A stretch of DNA of 64,000 nt from Citrus sinensis (taxonomy: Eukaryota > Streptophyta > Magnoliopsida > Sapindales > Rutaceae), in contig NC_068556.1 of assembly GCF_022201045.2 (NCBI RefSeq), forward strand, positions 2,830,001-2,894,000, read 5' to 3'. Both the position numbers and the translations under genes were made by a program. Under the pieces are notes generated by a model that searched no databases, was not told where the DNA came from, and saw nothing but the letters and a program-made list of their open reading frames with translations. Below are positions 37,501 through 47,760 of this stretch, one piece after another; position 1 is the first letter of the stretch; each line of letters begins with the position of its first letter.

Positions 37501-40500
37501 TAATCTTTTAGGCTTCTTTAGGGAAAAGTTGGCATGGAAACTTGACATTCTTCCTTCAATAATGGCAAATTCATTATTTGATTGGGCGAATCTCAGTAAC
37601 GGAATTATGCGAATATGCTGCGAATGTCGATATCCCCATTGCAAGAGAGTCTATTAGGGCTGTTGGAAAAATAGCTCTGCAGCAGTATGATGTGAATGCT
37701 ATTGTTGATAGGCTTCTTCAGTTTCTGGAAATGGAAAAGGACTATGTGACTGCTGAAGCTCTGGTAGATAATTATTTTTGTTCCATATTTTTCTTTTCTT
37801 TTCTTTTTTACATCATATTTTCCATTTCTTATACATGCTTAAATAGTATGGCTAGTTTAAAAAAATAAATAAATAGTATGGTTAAGTACTATCTATTATC
37901 AACCATATTGATACAAGTTTCATGCATTCTGTGCAGGTGCTTGTAAAAGATTTACTTAGAAAATATCCACAGTGGAGTCATGATTGCATTGCAGTTGTTG
38001 GGAGTATCAGCAGCCAAAATGTTCAGGAACCCAAGGCGAAGGCAGCTCTTATATGGATGTTGGGGGAATATTCTCAGGATATGCAAGATGCTCCTTACAT
38101 TTTAGAAAGTTTAACCGAAAATTGGGAAGAAGAGCCTTCAGCAGAGGTAATAACATTACAGTATGCAAGATGCAAGACCCCTTTCTTAAATGTTGGTTTT
38201 GACTTAAATTGGTTAGTTTATTTTAGGGGCTTTCATTTCTTTGTCAAGAGGTTGTAGCTTCCCCCTGAACCCACCCCACTTTCTCTCTTTTTAATGAAAA
38301 ATTAGGCATACAGTAAATAAAGGGGACAATCTATTGTACTTGTGGCTAAATTGGCTCCTATGCTTAGGTTTAGTCTATTTTCTATTTGTTAGTCATATCC
38401 TTCCTTGCATCTCAATCCATTTTCACTTTCATCCTACAAAGTCAATATGTTTCAGTTTTGTATGTTTTTAGTAGTCAAGAATGTGTTGTATACTTTTGAA
38501 GCCAATTTACTTAATGCTAAGGGCAATTTTCATTGGTTATTGGTCTTGCATCTACAGAGGCTGCTGAGTTTTGCTCTTTTTGTTGCTCCTCTATGATTCT
38601 GTAGGGGTGCTTGAACAGCGAACAGTTTCCCTACCATAGGCCTGCATTCTTTGATAACTGAAAAATGAAAAAGAGATTCCATCTTTAATCAGAATTGTCT
38701 TAGTATGAATATACTAAAAAGATAAGACTAAAATTTTGCTGCTCTGTTGGAAGTTGAATTTAACATCAGCATTATTGGCTAATATATACATTATTTATAT
38801 GTTAATTGGACAGGTTCGTTTACATCTTCTCACGGCTGTAATGAAGTGTTTTTTCAAGAGGCCACCTGAGACTCAGAAAGTCTTGGGAGCTGCTTTGGCT
38901 GCTGGTCTGGCTGATTTTCACCAGGTGGTTTTTTACGGGTTTTTTCCCCCTTTTTCTTTTCCTCAAGTTGTTAAACATTAAATTAGCTTATTCAAGTAAT
39001 TGAAGGTGCTTGTGTGAGAAATATCTATTAAACTAGTTGACTGCAGGATGTTCATGATAGGGCCTTATTCTACCATAGGCTTTTGCAATATAATGTATCT
39101 GTAGCAGAGCGAGTTGTGAACCCTCCAAAGCAAGCTGTTTCAGTCTTTGCTGATACTCAGAGCAGTGAAATCAAAGATCGCATATTTGATGAATTTAACA
39201 GTCTATCTGTTGTGTACCAGAAGGTAACTACAATGTCTAAAATTGGATTCCACCATTAATGATTTAATGAGTTAAATTAGCTCAATGATTATTTGAAGGC
39301 TTGATACTGGTCTTAAAATTTTCTCATTTTGAAATGGGTATTCTCTAGTAACTGTATATTTTCTAGTGGCCATATTTGGGTTGTTTACTGATACTGGTAT
39401 GCAATTGCAGCCGTCTTACATGTTCACAGATAAGGACTATCGTGGTCCATTTGAGTTTTCGGATGAGTTGGGAAATTTATCTATTGCAGCTGAATCAGCA
39501 GATAATGTTGTTCCAGCTCAGGGAGTTGAGGCAAATGACAAGGATCTGCTTTTAAGTACCTCAGAGAAGGAAGAAATCAGGGGTGCCACATTTAATGTCT
39601 CTGGATATAGTGCTCCTTTATATGATAGTTCAGCTGCAAGCGTGCAATCAGAATTGGCAATCATAAGCTCCACATCAGCAGGCAGTGCTCCTTCATCTAG
39701 TCTAGCCATTGATGATCTTCTTGGTCTAGGTCTATCAGCAGCTCCTGCACCTGAACCTGCTTCGGTACCTCCTTCATTGAAGCTTAATTCCAAAGCTATT
39801 CTGGATCCAGGCACTTTCCAGCAGAAATGGCGTCAGTTGCCAATATCTTTGTCACAGGTTTATTTGCCTTTTTTGACATTAATTTTATTTTAATAAATGG
39901 CGAACCTTTTTATCACTTATGCCCAGCTCTTTTTCCTAGTTCTTTTTAGTTTATTTTGAAATTGGCTTTTGTAGTAGCAGGAGTCTTCTTTTTGGTATAT
40001 TTTTAGCCTACAACACCATTTGACAGACTCTGATTTGTAGTTTGTTCATTTCTCACTAATGCTTATTAAAAGCTGTAATCATTTAAAAGAAGCATGAATT
40101 AATTCCATTACCCCTGTTTTCGAACTTTTGGTGAGAAGCTGTAGGTAAACTACACCCTTCAAACACAAAATCCTTATCATTCTCTAGTCTGTGTGAGCAG
40201 AAGGAATGCTTGTCTTTATGTTCATATTAGGAGTAGGGACCCATTACTGTGATAGTTCCTGTTAATAATGGAGTCCCCCTCGAAACTTATGAGGGAGAGC
40301 AGCGTAATTACATTCATATGTACTGTATATAGCGTATTACCAGTAAAAACATTTTAATCGCATTTCTGATAGGTGACATTTTGGCTCTGTTGCAGGAATT
40401 TTCTTTAAGCCCTCAAGGAGTTGCAGCATTGACGACACCTCAAGCCCTCCTCTGGCACATGCAAGGCCATTCCATCCACTGCATTGCTTCTGGTGGCCAC

Positions 40501-40683
40501 TCTCCTAACTTCAAGTTCTTCTTCTTTGCACAAAAAGCAGAAGAATCATCAAATTTTCTTGTAGAGTGTATAATCAACACATCATCAGCCAAAGCACAAG
40601 TAAAGATTAAAGCCGATGATCAAAGTACATCTCAGGCCTTCTCAGATGTGTTCCAATCAGCCTTGTCCAAGTTCAGTGTGTGA
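34524..40683 (+). CDS. AP4B: AP-4 complex subunit beta (beta-adaptin)
   Basis: Eleven exons: 34524-34576, 34885-35401, 35943-36067, 36662-36860, 37251-37479, 37597-37763, 37937-38146, 38814-38924, 39047-39223, 39411-39857 and 40396-40683. All are GT-AG and join in frame to 840 residues, the length I recall for the Arabidopsis protein. It is the large beta subunit of the AP-4 adaptor, which sorts cargo at the trans-Golgi network. It begins MAPPAQAHRSPSPSQPSGKG and continues into the adaptin N-terminal helical repeats (VSDLKSQLRQL..., KKMCYLYVGNYA, RGLALRSLCSLR, about residues 20-560). A low-complexity hinge rich in S, A and P includes DDLLGLGLS. A C-terminal appendage domain contains FQQKWRQLP and SPNFKFFFFAQK. 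The short first exon is easily missed: a downstream start inside exon 2 would lose the conserved N terminus. Confidence 0.95.
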
Positions 40684-41614
40684 TATATTAAGCATCCCTG
40701 TGGTGTTGAGTTATTTTCTCACTTCCAAGCATGAGTATAATTCGAGATTTATTTCCCCCATTTGAAAAAAAAATAACGAAATTCCCCTTCTCTGAGGAAG
40801 AAAGAAAATTTCAGAAGAAAAGCCGACAAACCAAAATTTTTTGGGTTAGCAGTAGTTAGTGTATCATATGAAAGCGAGAGTTGCTTTTGGTTTTTGGTTC
40901 ATTGGTATGGTTGTTTTCATAAAACTGCCAAGGGCTGCAACTTGCATTATAAGATCCCACATTGCATGGAATTCTGCAATTGTGAAGCTAGGAATGTATC
41001 TTACATTATATGAAACTTTGAAAGAATAGTGAGTGAGTTGTATTTGTATTGGGTAGGGTTGCTTTCTGGATTTTTCACTTTTCAATTCTTATTTTTGCTC
41101 TTGGCAGGCATGATTGTATACCGGAAACTCGGAATATTTTGTTTTGTCTTGTGACTACTGTTGATAGTTGATGGCTATAGAGTCAAAATCGAGATTGTTT
41201 TACTTATATAAGCTTTTTAGTATCTCAAAAGATAAACGTTGATGCAATCTTATATATTCATCAAACATCAAGTCATCAACGTAGGCATACATTTCTAAAA
41301 GATATTTGTAGGACTGGTGGTGGATCTATTTGAAATAAGTTAATATTATTTTAATTAAATAATTTTTTTTTAAAAATAGTAGTTAAAATATTTCTTTTTT
41401 TTAATAAAAAATAATAAAATATAAATTGAAGAGAAAAAAATAATTTTATAAAATTGAAGAGAAAGAGTTATTTTTTATTTGAAAAATTTTAATTAGAGTG
41501 TTTTTTGAAGTGTTAAATGCTAGTGTGACTCTTTAAATAAGTAATAAAATTTTATTTGAAAAGTTTTTTAGAGATGCTGTAAAATTGAGAAGAGTTCTTG
41601 ATTTTTTATTAGAA
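40684..41614. other. 3' flank of AP-4 beta and spacer
   Basis: It contains the likely 3' UTR of AP-4 beta and then AT-rich spacer. The part at 41500-41600 has phrases (aagtgttaaatgctagtgtg) faintly like the AACACCC-type MITE end, but I could not find a partner. No gene seen. Confidence 0.4.
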
Positions 41615-42325
41615 AGTTATCCCCGCATCATATCTAACCATTTTAAAATTTTGATATGTTTTTTGCACTACTTTTGTTTCTAACTTGTATTAAGCAACTG
41701 TTTTGATGTTAGGAATTTAAATAGAATGATCATTTTACTCCTTAATGAATTAAAATATCATTTTATTTTTCAAAATTTATAAAAAAAATTATAATTATAA
41801 GAATACTTTTGAATTTAATGAAACAAATAAATCTGAAAATAAAAAATGTTAATTTTTATAATTATAATTTTTAAATAATAATTATTGTATTTATAATTTT
41901 TTTATTATTCAAAGTTAGTTTAGACTATTATTATTTTGATGATTAATTAAACAATGAAAATTGTTTGATAATTGTGATTGTATGACTGATAAAAAAGGAA
42001 AAGAAAAAAATTGAAATGAGTATCACATGTTTTTAGATCAAAAGGACTAAAAAAATCAATAATATTTTATCAATTAATTAAATGGTACACATACACCCAA
42101 TCTTTTTAATATTTATCAATTAATTAAATGGTAATTAAAAGACCATTTAAAATTTTAAATGGTCTTTTAATTCATTTAGGAGTAAAATTGTTATTTTATT
42201 TAAATTATTAGTGTCAAGATGGTTGATTGATATAAGTTTAAAAATACAAATGATATAAAGAACATATTAAAATTTTATGGTGATTAAATATACATGCGAC
42301 AAAATAGAGATGATGTAAAGATAGT
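41615..42325. repeat. MITE-like element with long arms and a perfect 40-bp palindrome
   Basis: The left arm (about 41615-41760, ending tcattttactccttaatgaa) pairs with the reverse complement of the right arm (about 42165-42325, containing ttcatttaggagtaaaattg) over more than 100 bp with mismatches. Inside, 42133-42172 is an exact 40-bp palindrome centred between 42152 and 42153, with arm motif aaaagaccatttaaaa. A direct repeat of atcaattaattaaatggta occurs just to its left. Non-coding; exact ends and target duplication unresolved. Confidence 0.6.
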
Positions 42326-42605
42326 TTTTTTTTCTATTATTTAATTAACTGATTTCTTTTGGTGACTCTTTTTAAATAATAATAATATTAACAAAAATAA
42401 GTCTGTTGTTTTATTTCAGAAAAATTTTAATTTTGTTTGTCAAGTTTTACATCATAAAAGACAAAAATTAAAGAATTTTGTGTCTACTGTGCCGGCTACA
42501 CCATAGAAGGACTTAATTTATTAATAAAATCTGGAGAACGGTGACGTTTAAGACGTTTGGAAGTTCTTAAAACCCAGAGAAGCTTGAAAGGGCGAGAGGA
42601 CGAAA

Positions 42606-44122
42606 ATGGCATTAGCATGCCGCGTTTTATCTGTAGCAAAGAGTAGCAGGTATCTGCTGATGCCTCTTAGATTTGATCGTTTGCTCTGTAACACTAACAC
42701 TAACAGTACCAGTGTATCGTCTTCTAATCCCCTGATTTCGCGGTTACTTCAAGTTCCAGTCTCACAAATCAAAACAACGCTTGATTCAGTGGACATCTTT
42801 GCCTTCAATAGTTCCCAATTTTCCTGGGATGCCCTCATCACCAGCCTCCAATCTTCGTCTCCTAAAAAAGCTCAATTGGTATTCCCAACCCTTGAGCCTT
42901 CCTTTTTCCTTTTTAATTGTTATTATAGTGAAGATAATGAAATTTTTATTTGATTTTTGCTTTCAGTTTAAATTTTTTAGCCAATATCATATTGAACCGA
43001 AATAAAAATCTTAAATTATTTCGCTGAAGTTGACTTGTGTTCGAAATTTTATGATTTGAGTCCACTTTTGGGCTAGTAATATTTTATGCTGCTCATATTT
43101 GTTCAATTTTTTTGTCTTGTCAGGTTTTAGAATGGAGATTAGATAAAATGCTGAAGGGGAACGAGTCGTGTCTTGATGAATACGCCTGTTTGATAGCTCT
43201 CTCTGGGAAGGTTCAGAATGTACCATTTGCTATGCATGTGTTTACTTCGATGGAGGCTCAAGGGATTAAGCCAGATTCTGCTGTTTTCAATTCCCTTATA
43301 TGTGCTTGCTTGTGCTCAGGTGATGTTGTGACAGCCCTTAGCTTATTTGAGATAATGGTGAGTTCAGAGGAGTATAAACCTAATTCCAAAACTTATGACG
43401 CCTTTATATCGGGGTTTTCTAGCTTGGGAAATGTTGATGCTATGAACAAATGGTATGCAGCCAACATTGCTGCTGGGTTTTCTGTGAATGTTCAAACATA
43501 TGAATCTTTAATTCATGGTTCTCTTAAAGCAAGGGATTTCGACAGTGTTGATAGATTATATGAAGAAATGATGTCATTGGGAATTATTCCCAGTATACCC
43601 ATATTGGAGAAAGTGCTCGAAGGCCTATGTGCCCGTAGAAAATTAGATCAGGTTAAAAGTTTCTTGAAATTTTTGCTGGGTGGGGGGTGGAAGATCAATG
43701 AAAATATGGCTCAGAAACTTGTAAAATGTTATTGTGAACTTGGGAGAGTGGATGAATTGGAGGAGCAACTTGAAACTTTAACGAAGTGTAATCAATCTCC
43801 CGAAGTGCTGCTTCACTTTTTTAGTGGGATTATAAGGTTGTACGCATTGTCGGATAGACTAGATGGCGTGGAATACTCTGTGGGGAGGATGGGGAAACAG
43901 GGGTTATCATTCAAATCTGCCGAGGATGTTGAGATGGTAATCTGTTCCTATTTCCGGTGTGAAGCATATGATAGACTGGACTTGTTTTTGGATCATATTA
44001 AGGGTTCTTATAAGCTCAGAAGAGCGACTTATGATTTTTTGGTTGCTGGATACAGGAGAGCTGGTTTATCTGAAAAGTTGGATTCCGTGATAAATGAAAT
44101 GAAATTCACAGAATATATGTAG
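42606..44122 (+). CDS. P-class pentatricopeptide repeat protein, 423 residues
   Basis: Two exons, 42606-42878 and 43124-44122, with a GT-AG intron joining at QL/VLEW. PPR proteins bind organellar RNA and guide its processing, splicing or stability. Helical repeats include CLIALSGKVQNVPFAMHVFT with GIKPDSAVFNSLICACLCSG, and YDAFISGFSSLGNVDAMNKW; later repeats are diverged. The N terminus (MALACRVLSVAKSSRYLL) is basic and rich in S and L, suggesting mitochondrial import. No E, DYW or SMR domain follows. I do not recognise a specific orthologue name. It converges with the Mpv17-type pseudogene on the right. Confidence 0.88.
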
Positions 44123-44660
44123 CATGTCTTTGATGGAGAAGCGAGCAAGTTGGCTGTAATCTTCACGATCTTTTGAGTTTTGTCTTCTTAAAAATGGCAG
44201 CACTGGCTGAATGTAGACTAAAACATCATTTACTGTTCGGCAATGAAAGTATTAAGTGCTGACACTTTTCTTTTGCGGCCAAGAATTTTACAACTTCGAG
44301 AATTGGCAGTTCTGGATATTAAGGTTAAAAGCAAATATTTGAGTAATGTTTTATCACCTGCTGCTGAAGAACTGATACAACAACAGGTCGTCACTCTTGC
44401 CGCACAAATACAAGACCCAAATCTATATAAATGTCAATATCTTCCCCCTCAATAACAGTTGAATAATGAATACTGATGAGAATGCATATGAGCAGCAATT
44501 TGTAAATAAGATTGCAAGCCAATGAATCAGCAGCATTCATCTAGAAATTTAACTGAACAAGGACCGCAGCTCTAATAAAGTCTCACTGTGTGAAGAATAG
44601 TTCATTCAGTAGTCTCATTATGTTTATTCACTCTGAAAGCAATGCGTGTACGAGTAGTTC
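44123..44660. other. 3' flank between convergent genes
   Basis: It holds the PPR 3' UTR and the former 3' UTR of the Mpv17-type pseudogene. A 70-codon frame at 44243-44455 has no recognisable family. Nothing else seen. Confidence 0.5.
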
Positions 44661-45962
44661 TCATGATCCCCCATGGCCTTTTTGTTCCATTGAAGGTAGA
44701 AAATATATAATCCATTGCTTCCAAGAAGCATCCTCTTGTTGCTCGATCCATGACAGAAGACAGCTATCCGACAGGCAGAAGGTGTTGGAGGAGTTGATAC
44801 AGCACTGGTTCGTACTGAAAATTTGCAGCTTGAACAAGCGGCCATAGACCTCCTTCCAGTACAAAGGCCGGTAAGAAATCACTTTTTACATCTTCCATAA
44901 CTTGAGAAGAACTTTTCAGCAGCAAAACTCGTGCAAGGGAAAAAAGTTAGCAAATTCAAAGGTCCAAAGAGGAGCCCATCAATCCCAACTTTAGTAGCAG
45001 CAACAAAACGAAGAGAATTCGGTTGCATTAGAAGTCTTTTCCTTATAAATCGGTCCAAACCTTCATGCCTGTAAATCATTAGTAAGAACTGGACTGCTAA
45101 CGAGAGAGACAGTATTTGACGAAAAGTATGCACGAACTTCTGTTTTGTCCCCTCTTTCTCTTTGATACTCACAGAGATGCTAACAATAAAACATAGAACT
45201 AATTTGGCTCCGGAGCTTCACCGCAGCTGATCTCCAAAACTTCTGAAATGTTTAGAATAGCACATAGTCAGCTAATGAGGCTAATAACAAGAGCAGCCTC
45301 ATCTGCAAGTGAGAAGCCGCCCATTCAAGCCCTTACGAGATAAGCTTCCGGCAACTTTGATGTTATTGACCAAATACCAGTTTAACAACAGGAAATTTTG
45401 GTATCTAACCATTCATGAGCCCCATAACTAAATCAGTTACGTGCACCCAAGAAAGTACCACAGTTTACATGATTGAGGCAAAATTGCCATAGTGATATAG
45501 GATGGCACGCTCTGTACTATCATCAGCTTCTAGACTGGGGCCTCATTTCACTGAGATAATTCTCCATCTCTCGGGAGAGGAATCCGAAGCTTTCCTCAGG
45601 ATTCATTAGTTAGAGAAGATTATCAAGTTGTGTACAAAATCTAAGAAGTGAACGGACGAATATAAGAATCACTTACCAGAAGTGCCCAACTGGTCCAACA
45701 AATCGAAACCCGAAGCTTGTCCTAGCCACTCGTTTCCACTCGATCATTAGTTCTTGGTTTCCATCCTTCCTGTCCTTAAGAGGATTTGTCATTCTATCAA
45801 AGGACCATAAGCTAATTAGCAGTGAAGTGCGAAATCATATAGCAGGAGAACCATGATGTTCAAGAAGATGAAGCATAAACAACTTATGATTCAAAGATAT
45901 CATATAATACTCTAGAGAAAAGTTTCCTTAAATGTTGTATTAAAAAAAAGAGCTATTCCAGT

Positions 45963-46841
45963 TAGGAATAGCAATGGGCACCACCCGCAGCGGGTTTGTC
46001 ATTACCAAACTCAAACCCGCACAAAATTTAAATTACTAAATTCATCCGCAACCTGCAGTGGGTTTTAATTTTTTTAAGAAAACCCACCCGCTGCGAGTAT
46101 TGACAATTACCAAATCCGTAATGGTATCTGACGGATTTTTTTACGAGTTTGTACATTTAAAATTATAAATGTTTAATATATAAATATACAATAATAACCT
46201 CAAATTCCATATAACATACTTAATTTTTAATTTAGCCAATGTAAATGAAAAATTAAAATTTCAATATCAATCCAACACAAATTCTCAAATTTAAGTATAA
46301 AATACACAAATCCATTAAAAAAAACCACAAACTAGTATCTAAACATAACAATTATATTTCGTATTATCATTCAACACAAGTTCTGAGAGAAGATCTTCAT
46401 TTCATTCACCATCATTAGCATCCATCCAACATGATGCCTACAATAATGATTAAAATTAATATTTTCCAAAGAATAATACTTTTTAAATATTAATTAAAAA
46501 AATTTATAATATTGAAATAATTCATGCATTAAGTTAAAGAAAAATAGTCCATACAAAAACACTTTGGTTATTTGACACTTTGCATAATTGCATTATTTTG
46601 TTTATATAGTTTTTAGATTTAAATATTTTTTCAATTAAAATTAAATTAAAAATATTTAAAAAACATTATGGGTCTAACAGATATCTATGCGGGTGTTCAC
46701 TGGATATTGGACTAACACCAAACTCACCCGCATTCAAGTGCGAGTTTCAATTTGTAATACCAAATCTACCCACAACCCGCAAAATTATCCACAGTGGGTG
46801 GGTTCTGGTAGGCGAATTTGCGGTCACAATTGCCATCCCTA
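45963..46841 (+). mobile_element. Non-autonomous hAT element, copy 2 (879 bp)
   Basis: Alignable along its whole length with copy 1 at 22863-23742, in the same orientation. It begins TAGGAATAGCAATGGG and ends with the reverse complement of TAGGGATGGCAATTGTG. It sits in intron 1 of the Mpv17-type pseudogene. The 8 bp to the left are attccagt (45955-45962). The same 8 bp occur at the right only 13 bp beyond the element end (46855-46862), so the target duplication is displaced by a 13-bp filler. No transposase frame. Confidence 0.88.
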
Positions 46842-47106
46842 ACTAAAACTGGAAATTCCAGTTCTAATTTGAATTCTAAAACCAACATTCCACATAAAAT
46901 GCCCTGCTTTGACATTTATAACCAATTGCGGTGACTAGAGTAGAAATGCTAAAATATCAAAGATTGATATTTTAACAAATCAAGATATTGTAAACGCCGT
47001 TGCTGTTCTTTCAAAAGCATTTACGAATTATCATCACATCAGTCAACCATATTAATATTTCCAAAGTTCATACCATTAATCATTTCTCCAATTCAAAAGA
47101 GTTCAA

Positions 47107-47227
47107 CTGTGGCCGCCGGTTGGCTCAACCGGTCAGCGGTAGCACCGTTTGGGTGATACAAATGTTCTAAGGTTCAAATTCCCGCCCATTTGAGAGGGCA
47201 TGTACTTAATTTCCAATAACAGTATGC
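47107..47227 (+). mobile_element. SINE-like tRNA-derived insert
   Basis: A GC-rich island of about 120 bp in intron 1 of the pseudogene. It has an A-box-like tggctcaaccggt (47121-47133) and a B-box-like ggttcaaattcc (47171-47182), about 50 bp apart as in a tRNA promoter. It is flanked by short ttcaa motifs. The corresponding intron of the intact paralogue (near 53880) reads through without this block, supporting insertion. There is no A tail, so it is a partial or diverged SINE, different from the one at 11489-11709. Confidence 0.6.
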
Positions 47228-47390
47228 TTCAAATATTTAAACCAAAATGGTTCGGTGCACATTTCTTTAAAACGTACTATCATATTTACACTGGTGATCA
47301 CATCACATGACCACAACTTACTTCAAGCAGTTTTAAAGGTTCTGAAGAATCTTGATTTCTTGAAAAGGGTATCAACTATCAAGAAAGAAA

Positions 47391-47477
47391 TTATTTTACC
47401 TGATTTTCAAGATGATTCTGGGCAGCAAAATGAATTATTTTACCTGATTTTCAAGATGATTCTGGGCAGCAAAATGA
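47391..47477. repeat. 44-bp tandem duplication at an exon-intron junction
   Basis: 47391-47433 and 47435-47477 are the same 43 bases at a 44-bp period (ttattttacctgattttcaa...gcagcaaaatga). The unit spans the end of exon 1 and the splice donor of the pseudogene, so the donor site now exists twice. Confidence 0.93.
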
Positions 47478-47623
47478 GTGATTGACGGAGCATCTACATC
47501 ACAAAGACCCCAAAGCAAACCCGAGCTTATCATTTGTGTCTTCACAGGATGTACGTCCATACAATTATGATGACATTTCCTCAGCTTCAACATTTTATAT
47601 TTTCTCAATATTATAAACTACAA

Positions 47624-47692
47624 AGAAGAGAAGAGAGAAGAGAGAAGAGAGAAGAGAAAAAAGAAAAAAAGAAAAAAAGAAAAGAATTGTTG
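47624..47692. repeat. Purine-rich GA/GAAA repeat
   Basis: Repeats of agagaagagagaag pass into aaaagaaaaaaagaaaa. It lies in the former 5' flank of the pseudogene; the intact paralogue has a much shorter purine stretch at the same place. Confidence 0.8.
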
Positions 47693-47760
47693 AAGCAGGT
47701 GTTATGGGGGGTGTTCTTTTCTTCTGCTTTCTTTTTCTTGTTTTGAGTTTTAACTAATGC

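Larger units (their letters stand above)
44661..47593 (-). pseudogene. Mpv17/PMP22-family pseudogene (tandem copy)
   Basis: A broken copy of the intact gene at 52337-54156. Exon 1 equivalent (47593-47444) is still open and starts MLKLRKCHHNCMDVHPVKTQ. Exon 2 equivalent (45793-45677) has one extra base near its 5' end, so the normal splice gives an early TAA. Exon 3 equivalent (45068 to 44661) has a net 2-base loss near 44901-44915 and a net 5-base loss near 44780-44795, each shifting the frame. The remaining pieces still match the parent (GLDRFIRKRLLMQPNS, FVLEGGLWPL, SWIEQQEDASWKQW). Substitutions hit conserved residues in exon 1 too (WKWYQN to RKCHHN). Intron 1 carries an hAT element and a SINE-like insert, and a LINE lies 168 bp upstream of the start. 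An alternative splice site could rescue exon 2 but not exon 3. Confidence 0.9.

Noticed and set aside
44590-45172. Independent small ORFs on both strands near 44.6-45.2 kb
   Set aside because: Comparison with the intact gene at 52337-54156 shows that they are pieces of one frameshifted Mpv17-type exon.
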